Below, in pieces: positions 52,574 through 60,272 of a stretch of DNA of 64,000 bases. Each line of letters begins with the position of its first letter. Position 1 is the stretch's first letter. This DNA is from an uncultured Caldilineales bacterium (GTDB lineage: Bacteria; Chloroflexota; Anaerolineae; JAAEKA01). The stretch spans positions 16,474 through 80,473 of the forward strand of contig CALESQ010000018.1 of the NCBI GenBank assembly GCA_937907455.1, written 5' to 3'. The position numbers were made by a program, and so were the translations under genes. The notes below the pieces were generated by a model. It did no database searches. It saw only the letters and a program-made list of their open reading frames with translations, and had not been told where the DNA came from.

Positions 52574-53959
52574 TTACAGGGAGAAATAGCTGGCTTCAGC
52601 TTGCAGCGCGTTGAGCGGCAGATACTCGCCGCTGGCAGGGTTCAGTTGGTATTCGCCGCGATAGTCGCGCCGCACAATGCGGTGCAGCATCTCTACCAGG
52701 CGATCTACATCCGCTTCGGTGTTGTAGCAACCAAAGCTGGCGCGCACCATGCCGGGCATGTGCGAGCGGTCGCCGCCCAGCAGTTGGTCGCGCCAGGCGC
52801 CGGCGCTGGCATCGTCCAGATCAAGCAGATGCACCACGTAGGGATGGGCGCAGAAGCAGCCACTGCGCACGCCGATGCCGCCTTCGTGGCCGAGAATGGC
52901 AGCCACCAGGAAGTGCGATAGTCCGGTGAGGTTGAAGGGGATCACCCCTACCTTTTCGTGCAGGCGGGCCGGATCGGTTTCGCCGTAGAGACGCAGGCCG
53001 GGCACGGCTTGCAGCCGCGGCAGGGCATAGGCCAGCAGGGCTTGTTCGTGGGCGGCTACGGCTTCCATGCCCACGGTCATCAGGGCTTCGGCAGCGGCGG
53101 CCATGGCGACCGCGCCTACGACGTTGGGGCTGCCGGCCTCTTCGCGGTCGGGCACACCGGCCCAATGCACTTCGTCCAGCGTGACTACCTCGACCGTGCC
53201 GCCGCCCGGGTATTCGGGTGCGCTGTGCAGAAAGGCCGCTTTGGGGCCGATCAGCGCGCCGCTGCCGAAGGGGGCATACATTTTGTGGGCCGAAAGCACC
53301 ACAAAGTCGAGGTGCTGGGGATCGTCGTCGGCCAGCATGTTGACGCGGCGATGCGGCGCGAGCTGGGCCGCATCCACCAGAATGGGCGCACCCGCGGCGT
53401 GGGCTTTGGCCGCCAGGCGGTGGATGGGCTGAATAAAGCCGCTGACGTTGGAAGCGCCGCTGACGGCCAGCAGGGCGATGCGTCCGGCATATTCGGCCAG
53501 CAATTGGTCCAGGTGAGCCTCGTCGAGGCGGCCATCAGGCAGCACGCGGCCATGCAGCACGGGGAAGCGGGCGCGCCAGGGCAGGTCGTTGGAGTGATGT
53601 TCGAGCAGGGTGGTGATGACTACCTGCCCTGGCTGTGCGGGCAGGCGAAAGGAAAGTTTGTTGATGGCTTCGGTGGTGTTTTTGCCGAAGATCACCGTGT
53701 TGTGATGCGGGTCAGCGCCGACAAAGCGGGCGATGATGGCGTGAGCGCGGTCGTAGGCCTCGGTGCTAAGGCGCGATTTGAAGCCGGTGCCGCGGTGTAC
53801 GCTGGCATAGTGGGGTAAAAAGCGCTGCACGGCATCCATCACCTGTAGCAGGGCGGGAGTGCTGGCGGCGTTGTCTAAATTGACATAAGGGACGAGACTG
53901 CCATCCAGCAGGGGGATCAGCTCGTCTTGACCGACGGTGTGCAGAGTGGAGAGGTTCAT
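52574..53959 (-). CDS. Class V aminotransferase/cysteine desulfurase-like enzyme (SufS group)
   Basis: A 461-residue PLP enzyme. NLDNAASTPALLQVMDAV opens the fold, FGKNTTEAINKL and LLEHHSNDLPWR follow, the PLP lysine is K226 in VLSAHKMYAPFGSGALIG, and the substrate Cys C368 sits in GIGVRSGCFCAHPYV. These are the SufS/CsdA features. The protein is about 50 residues longer than SufS, with an extra C-terminal tail and no suf genes nearby. Its role could be ordinary sulfur transfer or a modified enzyme serving the peptidase operon downstream. Start ATG 53959 is clear; the 244-base gap upstream contains palindromes listed separately. Confidence 0.85.
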   Translation of the reverse strand: MNLSTLHTVGQDELIPLLDGSLVPYVNLDNAASTPALLQVMDAVQRFLPHYASVHRGTGFKSRLSTEAYDRAHAIIARFVGADPHHNTVIFGKNTTEAINKLSFRLPAQPGQVVITTLLEHHSNDLPWRARFPVLHGRVLPDGRLDEAHLDQLLAEYAGRIALLAVSGASNVSGFIQPIHRLAAKAHAAGAPILVDAAQLAPHRRVNMLADDDPQHLDFVVLSAHKMYAPFGSGALIGPKAAFLHSAPEYPGGGTVEVVTLDEVHWAGVPDREEAGSPNVVGAVAMAAAAEALMTVGMEAVAAHEQALLAYALPRLQAVPGLRLYGETDPARLHEKVGVIPFNLTGLSHFLVAAILGHEGGIGVRSGCFCAHPYVVHLLDLDDASAGAWRDQLLGGDRSHMPGMVRASFGCYNTEADVDRLVEMLHRIVRRDYRGEYQLNPASGEYLPLNALQAEASYFSL

Positions 53960-54064
53960 GGCGGTGCCCGGTGATTGGTGGTGAGGGAGGGGTCAGTTCG
54001 GGCTTCATTATAGCTGTGCGGGGATGAGTGGCAAATCTGGCGGGGGTGGGCGGAGGGAGGGGGC

Positions 54065-54091
54065 GAAAAACTTTTTTTAAAAAAGTTTTTC
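54065..54091. repeat. 27-base perfect AT palindrome
   Basis: GAAAAACTTTTTT, a central T, then AAAAAAGTTTTTC: 13-base arms that match perfectly. It could form a cruciform or serve as a terminator on either strand (both ends read into a T-run). It lies in the gap between the divergent SufS-like and winged-helix genes. Confidence 0.65.
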
Positions 54092-54093
54092 TT

Positions 54094-54112
54094 TGTTGCC
54101 TGGTTGGCAACA
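54094..54112 (+). promoter_or_regulatory. Inverted repeat TGTTGCC-N5-GGCAACA, candidate operator
   Basis: A 7-bp inverted repeat centred about 20 bases upstream of a -10 box (TATACT, 54122-54127) ahead of the small winged-helix gene. The right half, TTGGCAACA, recurs exactly ahead of the WYL-Cas3 gene at 54465-54473, 8 to 9 bases upstream of its -10 box. Confidence 0.5.
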
Positions 54113-54121
54113 TTCTCTTTT

Positions 54122-54127
54122 TATACT
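54122..54127 (+). promoter_or_regulatory. -10 box TATACT of the winged-helix gene
   Basis: TATACT with no good -35 at the normal distance (TTGCCT lies 20 bases upstream). Predicted start near 54134. An activator at the overlapping inverted repeat could compensate. Confidence 0.4.
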
Positions 54128-54203
54128 GTGGGCAAGTCAACTTTTTCCTGTCTGTTCCATCTTGCTGAACAGCGATCTTTTTGGCACAAAGGAGATTTGC
54201 CCC

Positions 54204-54410
54204 ATGGGACGAAAGCCTAATCACAACCTGCTGGATGAATTCGCAGCCTATATCCGGCAAAACCCTGACTTGAAGCCTGCTCAGATCGGTCACGATTTGC
54301 ACCTGGATAGCCAGACGGTGCAACGTAATTTGGCGCATCTCGAAGCACGCGGCGACCTGCTGCAGGAAGACAATCATGGCCGATTGCGCTGGTTTGGCCG
54401 GTGCGATTGA
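54204..54410 (+). CDS. Small winged-helix DNA-binding protein
   Basis: A 68-residue protein made almost entirely of one winged helix-turn-helix: LLDEFAAYIRQNPDLKPAQI, then GHDLHLDSQTVQRNLAHLEA as the recognition helix, and a wing GDLLQEDNHGRLRW. No ligand domain is present. The ATG at 54204 has an AAAGGAGA site at 54188-54195. Its promoter contains an inverted repeat whose half-site is also found before the WYL-Cas3 gene, so it may regulate itself and the CRISPR-Cas locus, which begins 109 bases downstream. Function is inferred from position only. Confidence 0.75.
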   Translation: MGRKPNHNLLDEFAAYIRQNPDLKPAQIGHDLHLDSQTVQRNLAHLEARGDLLQEDNHGRLRWFGRCD

Positions 54411-54421
54411 CCAAAATTAAA

Positions 54422-54449
54422 AAGGCCATGCGTTTTTGCGCATGGCCTT
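54422..54449 (-). terminator. Intrinsic terminator acting on leftward transcription
   Basis: An 11-bp perfect stem (AAGGCCATGCG with its complement), 6-base loop. The T-run (CCTTTTTAATTTT) is on the minus strand, so it would stop transcripts moving left; on the plus strand it ends in TTCAAAAAC and would work poorly. There is no leftward gene upstream of it within 9 kb. Confidence 0.6.
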
Positions 54450-54464
54450 CAAAAACAACGATAT

Positions 54465-54487
54465 TTGGCAACAAGGCGTGGTATAAT
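54465..54487 (+). promoter_or_regulatory. Promoter of WYL-cas3 with extended -10 and shared TTGGCAACA site
   Basis: Extended -10 TGGTATAAT (ends 54487), with no -35 match at 17 bases (CGATAT). TTGGCAACA at 54465-54473 lies just upstream. Predicted transcript start near 54494, 26 bases before the ATG at 54520, which has an AGAGGG site. Confidence 0.55.
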
Positions 54488-54519
54488 GTAGCTAAATTCA
54501 GCAGTGGAAAGAGGGTCAG

Positions 54520-57500
54520 ATGGCAGACGAGGAGCGCGAACTCTACCGACGATACACATATATACATGAGATGGAGCGGTTGTATCTGCAGGGTCCGCAT
54601 AGCGACAGCGAGATTGCTGCATACCTGGGCACGGATCGCACGAATGTGTATCGCATTCGGCGCATCATGACCGAGGATATGGGCATTGCGATTGAGCCGG
54701 ATCCCCGGCAACGCGGGCGCTATTTCATCTCACGCGAACATAGCCTGGTGCATATTCCTTTGAGCCGTGAGCAAGCTGCAGCGCTGTATCTGGCAGGCAG
54801 GCGGATGCAGCAGCAAACCCGCGTCAGCCAGAAAGCCGTAGCCAGCGCGCTGGAAAAGCTGGCTTATCCGTTGCCAGGGGTGCTGTCGGAAGAGCTGGTG
54901 CGCAAGGCTCAGTTCATTCTGAACCAGGAGCAGGACGAACGACAGCAGCAGATCTTTTCTACCCTGGTACACTGCTGGCTGAACCGCTATCCTGTCCACA
55001 TCACTCACCGCGTGCTGCACGGTCAGGCGCGCCACTATCTGGTAAAACCGTATCTGCTGGAGCCGTCGGTGTGGGGCGACAGCATCTATCTGATTGGGCA
55101 CAGCGACTACCACGGCAAGCTGGCGACCTTCAAAACTGCGCGCATCGAGAAAGCTGTACAGGCTATCGGCGATCCTTTTGAAGTGCCGGAAGATTTTGAT
55201 GTGGACGACCTGCTGAAATACGCCTGGGGGATTTGGCACGCCGACGAAGAGCCGCACGCGGTACGGCTGCGCTTCAGTGCGACCGTAGTGCCGCGGGTGC
55301 GGGAAAGCATCTGGCATCCGCAGGAAACCACGTTGACACAGAGCGATGGCAGCATGATTTGGGAAGCGCCGATTGCCGAGTGGCGCGAGATGCTCCCCTG
55401 GGCGCGCGGGTGGGGCGCGGATGTGGAGGTGTTGCAGCCGGAGGCAATGCGGAAGGAGATGGCACAACACGTTAAAGGACTGAGTTCTATGTATGGAATT
55501 GTAGCACCATCCTCTCCACTTAAGCCGTACCGGTTGCTGTGGGCCAAGGCAGATCGCAAGACTCAGCGTTCTCATGCTTTGATCTGTCATTTAATTGATG
55601 TGGCACAGGTAGCGCATATTCTGTGGACAGATGTTCTGACAGACGGCTTTCGTAATCATATTGCAAAAATACTTGACTTGGATATCGAAGCGGCTGGTCG
55701 CCTGTTAGCTTTTTGGACTGCTCTGCATGATATTGGCAAAGCTAGTCCTGCTTTCCAACGCAAAGTCAGTTATTTACAAGCCGATCTTGAAGCACGCGGC
55801 ATTCAATTTCCAAAGTTATTCTCTGATGAAAGTACTCCGCATGGGTTGTTATCTACATGCTTTCTTGAGAATTTGTTGCAAGCTGAGACTTCACTCAACA
55901 CGAGGGCAGCCAAGCGCATCGCTTGGGCGCTGGGAGGGCATCATGGCACATGGCCAGAGCCTGGGGCTGCAAAAAGAATTAAAACGGATCAAAAGGGCGA
56001 ACTTGAATGGGAAGCAATGCGCAACAGCTTAATAGAAGATTTAAAAGATATATTTAACCCACCAGCGTTGAAAGACTGGATTGCTAATCGAAGGGAGGAA
56101 AATACTTTTCTAGCCTTATTTTCCGGTTTTGTATCAGTTTCCGATTGGATTGGATCCTCAGAGATCTATTTTCCATACACCGAAACAGTTGATGACGTAT
56201 TTATTTATGCCGTTCGTGCTGCGCACCAAGCTGAGTTTGCATTAAAAGATTTGGGATGGGTCGGCTATCAGCCTCCTTGCCAACCTGTTAGCTTTGAAGC
56301 ACTATTCCCCTTTCCGCCAAATGATATGCAAGAAGCAGCCATCAAGCTGCTAGATATACCCGCTGGACCTACTTTAGTGATAATCGAAGCACCTACAGGT
56401 TCCGGTAAAACCGAAGCGGCTCTGTATCTGGCTGATTCTTGGGCAAGTCGAAATCAGCAGCGTGGCTTATACGTTGCCATGCCGACAATGGCAACCAGCA
56501 ATCAAATGCATACTCGTGTGGCCAGCACTATGCGCAAGCGCTATCAGAACGAAACAGCGATACCGTTATTGATTCATAGCCAAGCCCGTTGGATGAAGAA
56601 CATCCCCCCGCCAAAGATTGTTTCAGATGACGAACAGGCTACAGATGCATCAGTACAGTCAATGACGTGGTTCTTACCGCGCAAACGTAGTTTGCTTGCA
56701 CCGGTTGGGGTAGGTACTGTAGATCAGTCGTTAATGAGTGCGCTTCAAACGCGACATTTTTTTGTGCGGTTGTTTGCTTTAAGTCACAAAACGGTCATCT
56801 TTGATGAGGTTCATGCTTATGATACTTACATGTCCACCTTGTTCCAGCATTTATTGGCATGGCTTAATGCTATCGGTACCTCGGTGATTTTACTATCAGC
56901 TACGTTACCAGCAAGTACACGCGAGGAATTTATCCGGGCTTACGCGGGTAATGAAGAACTTGAAGTGCCTGATGCACCCTATCCGGCAGTCACTGCGCTT
57001 GTGTCAAATGATTTACAAATTATTCCGTTACCTGGGGCACAGAATCGTACTGTTTCCCTGATGAAGATACCTCGTAAACCTGCTTGCATAATAGATGAAC
57101 TGAAGAAGGCGCTGTGCGAAGGCGGCTGCGCAGCTGTTATTTGCAATACAGTGAGCCGTAGTCAGGAAGTGTACAAGGCGATTCATGACGCAAAACTCGT
57201 TAATGACCAAGATTTGTATCTTTTTCATGCGCGCACTCCGTTTGCATGGAGGAACGAGATTGAGCAAGAGATTTTGCATAATTTTGGAAAAGACGGTGTG
57301 CGCCCGAAAAAGTCCATTGTAGTAGCTACTCAGGTTATTGAGCAAAGTCTTGATCTGGATTTTGACGTTATGGTTAGCGATTTAGCCCCCATTGATCTGC
57401 TGCTTCAGCGTGCCGGGCGATTACATAGACACGAACGTGCTCGCCCTGGCCCGCTTACATCACCGCGTTTGATTGTTTCAGTTGATACCGACGAAGAGTT

Positions 57501-58161
57501 TCCTCATTTTGGTGATGATGCTTATGTCTATGAACCTTATATCCTCCTGCGTTCCTTAGCAGCCATCCAAGATAAATCTATTCTTCCTCCAGATGTCAGC
57601 AAGTTAATTGAATTTGTCTATGACGACACCTCTGTTGATGCGTTGCCAGATGAATGGCGAACGCGATTGGCGAAGGCTTATCGTGACATGCTCAACAGAC
57701 ACGACAAGCATGTCTTCGAAGCTCGAAGGCGGCTTGTTCCGCACCCCAATACACAGTCGCTGTCGGGTGATTCAAAAATTGAGCTGGAAGAAGATGCTCC
57801 GGCTCTTCATGATGCTTTACAGGCGCTGACCCGGTTAGGACCACCCAGTATAACGTTGGTATGCTTACATCGTTATAACCAGAAGTTGACTACTAAACCT
57901 GGCGGTCAAGGAGCAGTCATTGAATTAGAAGAGAAACCTGATGCGGAAATGACTGAATTATTGGTGAGTTGTACAGTTTCTGTAACTAACGCTAAAATAG
58001 TAACCTACTTCTTGCAGCAGAATCCACCCCCCGGATGGCGTGACCACGTTCTGCTCCGGGATCACCGAGTAGCGGTATTTACAGAGGAGGGTTTGTGCGA
58101 TTCGGCAGGACTTCCTCACGCCTTATGTCTCACGCATGAGCTGGGACTGGAAATACTTTAG
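54520..58161 (+). CDS. cas3: WYL-domain transcription regulator fused to Cas3 helicase-nuclease
   Basis: One 1213-residue frame contains two complete proteins. Residues 1-323 are a WYL regulator: helix-turn-helix (SDSEIAAYLGTDRTNVYRIR), a WYL domain (VLHGQARHYLVKPYLLEP, IYLIGHSDYHG), and a WCX tail ending in the usual GWGADVEVLQPEAMRKEM...SSMYG. From M324, which overlaps that tail, comes a full Cas3: HD nuclease (H in RSHALICHLI, HD at 403-404, HH in LGGHHGTW, D in VSDWIGSS) and SF2 helicase (Walker A APTGSGKTEA at about 623, DEVH at 762-765, SAT at 793-795, LLQRAGRLHRHER). Cas3 degrades target DNA recruited by Cascade; WYL proteins usually regulate transcription and bind nucleotide-like ligands. 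An internal AAAGGA site sits 9 bases before M324. GC-rich first third, AT-richer after. Confidence 0.93.
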   Translation: MADEERELYRRYTYIHEMERLYLQGPHSDSEIAAYLGTDRTNVYRIRRIMTEDMGIAIEPDPRQRGRYFISREHSLVHIPLSREQAAALYLAGRRMQQQTRVSQKAVASALEKLAYPLPGVLSEELVRKAQFILNQEQDERQQQIFSTLVHCWLNRYPVHITHRVLHGQARHYLVKPYLLEPSVWGDSIYLIGHSDYHGKLATFKTARIEKAVQAIGDPFEVPEDFDVDDLLKYAWGIWHADEEPHAVRLRFSATVVPRVRESIWHPQETTLTQSDGSMIWEAPIAEWREMLPWARGWGADVEVLQPEAMRKEMAQHVKGLSSMYGIVAPSSPLKPYRLLWAKADRKTQRSHALICHLIDVAQVAHILWTDVLTDGFRNHIAKILDLDIEAAGRLLAFWTALHDIGKASPAFQRKVSYLQADLEARGIQFPKLFSDESTPHGLLSTCFLENLLQAETSLNTRAAKRIAWALGGHHGTWPEPGAAKRIKTDQKGELEWEAMRNSLIEDLKDIFNPPALKDWIANRREENTFLALFSGFVSVSDWIGSSEIYFPYTETVDDVFIYAVRAAHQAEFALKDLGWVGYQPPCQPVSFEALFPFPPNDMQEAAIKLLDIPAGPTLVIIEAPTGSGKTEAALYLADSWASRNQQRGLYVAMPTMATSNQMHTRVASTMRKRYQNETAIPLLIHSQARWMKNIPPPKIVSDDEQATDASVQSMTWFLPRKRSLLAPVGVGTVDQSLMSALQTRHFFVRLFALSHKTVIFDEVHAYDTYMSTLFQHLLAWLNAIGTSVILLSATLPASTREEFIRAYAGNEELEVPDAPYPAVTALVSNDLQIIPLPGAQNRTVSLMKIPRKPACIIDELKKALCEGGCAAVICNTVSRSQEVYKAIHDAKLVNDQDLYLFHARTPFAWRNEIEQEILHNFGKDGVRPKKSIVVATQVIEQSLDLDFDVMVSDLAPIDLLLQRAGRLHRHERARPGPLTSPRLIVSVDTDEEFPHFGDDAYVYEPYILLRSLAAIQDKSILPPDVSKLIEFVYDDTSVDALPDEWRTRLAKAYRDMLNRHDKHVFEARRRLVPHPNTQSLSGDSKIELEEDAPALHDALQALTRLGPPSITLVCLHRYNQKLTTKPGGQGAVIELEEKPDAEMTELLVSCTVSVTNAKIVTYFLQQNPPPGWRDHVLLRDHRVAVFTEEGLCDSAGLPHALCLTHELGLEIL

Positions 58162-58178
58162 TCCTAACGATTATTAGG

Positions 58179-58207
58179 CTGTCACCTTTTCTATTTCGTT
58201 TTACAAT
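58179..58207 (+). promoter_or_regulatory. Weak candidate promoter for the cascade genes
   Basis: CTGTCA (58179-58184), 17-base spacer, TACAAT (58202-58207). The predicted start near 58214 falls inside the casA ribosome binding site, so it may be fortuitous. A 5-bp stem CCTAA/TTAGG lies at 58163-58178, just after the cas3 stop. Confidence 0.3.
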
Positions 58208-58221
58208 CTAAAGGAGTGATT

Positions 58222-59733
58222 ATGATAACTTCATTTAACCTGATTGACCGTCCCTGGATACAGTGTGTTGCGTTTGATGGCGCGACGATTGAATTGGGCT
58301 TGCAAGATGTTTTGTTACAGGCGCACGAATTTCGTGAGATAAGTGGCGAATCACCGTTGATAATAGCTTCGCTCCATCGCTTGTTGCTTGCTATATTGCA
58401 TCGCATTGTTGGTCCGGCTGATTATGAAGCATGGTATAGTCTGTGGCAAGAAAAGCGTTTTGATGCCGATCAAATTCCGACCTATTTTGCTCGTCACAGT
58501 GACCGTTTTGATCTGTTTCATCCTGATTATCCTTTCTTTCAGGCAGATGACGCAACCGCTAAACAAAAATCAGTTGCCAGCCTTGTCCACGATATTGCCT
58601 CTGGCAACAATGCTACCCTGTTCGACCATCATACTGATGATCAGGTAGTTACTCTGACGCCGGCGCAGGCTGCACGATTTTTGGTGGCAGCTCAATCCTT
58701 TGGCCTGGCTGGCCTGGCTGGTGGTAGCAAAAACTTCACAGATGGTAGTTGTGCGCGTGGCATGATTTTTCTGGTGCAGGGAGAGTCGTTAGCACAGACT
58801 CTGCTGTTGAACTTGATTCGCTATAACGAAAGCAACCCATTGCCGCGCACTAACAGCGACCGCCCCGCTTGGGAGATGGATGATCCCTTTCAGAATGACC
58901 GCACAACTCCATACGGTTATCTGGATTATCTGACCTGGCAAAACCGTCGGATTAAACTGCTTCCTGGGCAAGTCAACGGTGACGTTGTGGTGCAGCAAAT
59001 GACAATGTCGCCAGCCTTGCGTGTGGCAAGTGATATTCGTGATCCCATGAAACCCTACCGGCGCGACGAAAAGCGCGGTCTGTTGCCTTTACGATTTAAT
59101 GAGGACCGAGCGCTTTGGCGTGACAGCGCTACGCTTTTCCAGTTGGACACGCCTGACTCATATGCTCCGATGGCATTCAAATGGCTGGCCGAGCTTATTG
59201 AAGAAGGGTATTTAGCCGATCACATGCACCGCACTGTAGCGCTGGGCATGGCAAACGATCAAGCCAAGGTCGAATTTTATCGTACAGAACAGCTCTCGTT
59301 GCCATTAGTCTATTTGAACGATCAACAACTGGTGAACACGTTGCGCGATGATGTGCTGGGGACAGCAGAAAGCGTAGCGCGTCAGCTTTGGGGCGCCGCC
59401 AGGACAATGGCCAATTTTGTTTTAGTTCCTCAGGCAGACAATGAAGACACACATACCCCTGCTCCGGAGGATTTGAATCGTATAACTGCTCCCTGGGGAA
59501 TTGAGCGCCGTTATTGGTCAAGCCTGGAAGTGCCATTTCGGTATACGCTGGAAGCATTGCCGACCAACCGCGTGGCAACTTTGACCGACTGGCAAAAGAC
59601 ATTGCGCACAACAGCATGGCGGGTTTTCAATGCTGCTGCACAAGATGTGGAAACTGATCCTCGCGCATTAAAAGCAACTGTACGCGGGCGCGAACAATTG
59701 GCCGCAGGATTGACAAAAACAATTCCTGTTTAA
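58222..59733 (+). CDS. casA: Type I-E Cascade large subunit Cse1/CasA (Cas8e)
   Basis: The 503-residue large subunit that checks the PAM and recruits Cas3. N-terminal FNLIDRPWIQCVAFDGATIE is the family hallmark, followed by EISGESPLIIASLHRLLLAILH, FDLFHPDYPFFQAD, and the PAM-sensing loop region GLAGLAGGSKNF. Middle and C-terminal four-helix bundle segments (NPLPRTNSDRPAWEMDDPF, DPMKPYRRDEKRGLLPLRF, WGAARTMANFVLVPQADNED) fit Cse1. The ATG at 58222 has AAGGAG five bases upstream; GTG 58216 is less likely. First gene of a seven-gene run that overlaps or nearly touches throughout. Confidence 0.95.
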   Translation: MITSFNLIDRPWIQCVAFDGATIELGLQDVLLQAHEFREISGESPLIIASLHRLLLAILHRIVGPADYEAWYSLWQEKRFDADQIPTYFARHSDRFDLFHPDYPFFQADDATAKQKSVASLVHDIASGNNATLFDHHTDDQVVTLTPAQAARFLVAAQSFGLAGLAGGSKNFTDGSCARGMIFLVQGESLAQTLLLNLIRYNESNPLPRTNSDRPAWEMDDPFQNDRTTPYGYLDYLTWQNRRIKLLPGQVNGDVVVQQMTMSPALRVASDIRDPMKPYRRDEKRGLLPLRFNEDRALWRDSATLFQLDTPDSYAPMAFKWLAELIEEGYLADHMHRTVALGMANDQAKVEFYRTEQLSLPLVYLNDQQLVNTLRDDVLGTAESVARQLWGAARTMANFVLVPQADNEDTHTPAPEDLNRITAPWGIERRYWSSLEVPFRYTLEALPTNRVATLTDWQKTLRTTAWRVFNAAAQDVETDPRALKATVRGREQLAAGLTKTIPV

Positions 59734-59757
59734 CCAAACAACGCTGGAGGTTTAATC

Positions 59758-60270
59758 ATGAATGAACCCAATCCCTTCATCACTTATCTGGAAAGCTTGC
59801 GGGAAGACCGTGGTGCTTTAGCCGCTTTGCGTCGCGGGTTAGGACAGGCCCCTGGCACAGCGCGTGAAATGTATCCTTTTGTCGTGCCGAGGCTGCCAAA
59901 AGACACCCCACCCTTCCGTGAAGCCACCTACTACCTGATTGCTTCTCTCTTTGCCTATCATCCTGATCCCGGCGGACGCGGTAATTTAGGTGATGCCTTT
60001 CGACAAACTCAAACGTCGGAAGGCCACAACGCAGCAACAGAACGTCGTTTCATGGTATTGCTCACCGCCCACCAGGATGACCTGCCCTTTCATCTGCGGC
60101 AAGCAATCAGCTTTTTGAAATCACGAACGCCACCTGTGCCTGTCAATTGGAACCAATTGTTCACCGATGTGCTAGCCTGGGGACATCCTGCCGGCTATGT
60201 ACAAAAACAATGGGCGCGTGACTTTTGGGGTCACGCTCATGCTGAAGAAACTACCATCAAGGAGAATTAA
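59758..60270 (+). CDS. casB: Type I-E Cascade small subunit Cse2/CasB (Cas11e)
   Basis: A 170-residue helical small subunit; two copies line the belly of Cascade and hold the displaced DNA strand. NPFITYLESLREDRGALAAL-type start, RRGLGQAPGTAREMYPFVV with its basic surface, EATYYLIASLFAYHP, and TERRFMVLLTAHQDDLPFHL followed by QAISFLKSR. The ATG at 59758 follows a GGAGG site (59747-59751) and the gene ends 2 bases before casC. Length is typical. Confidence 0.93.
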   Translation: MNEPNPFITYLESLREDRGALAALRRGLGQAPGTAREMYPFVVPRLPKDTPPFREATYYLIASLFAYHPDPGGRGNLGDAFRQTQTSEGHNAATERRFMVLLTAHQDDLPFHLRQAISFLKSRTPPVPVNWNQLFTDVLAWGHPAGYVQKQWARDFWGHAHAEETTIKEN

Positions 60271-60272
60271 CC

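Noticed and set aside
52958..53818. A 286-residue Gly-rich plus-strand frame opposite the SufS-like gene
   Set aside because: No motif, and it is antisense to an enzyme with a complete active site.
54520..55491. The WYL and Cas3 parts being two genes joined by an assembly or base-call error
   Set aside because: The frame is continuous, the junction falls at the natural ends of both proteins, and no stop or frameshift is needed; it remains testable by read coverage and is listed as such.
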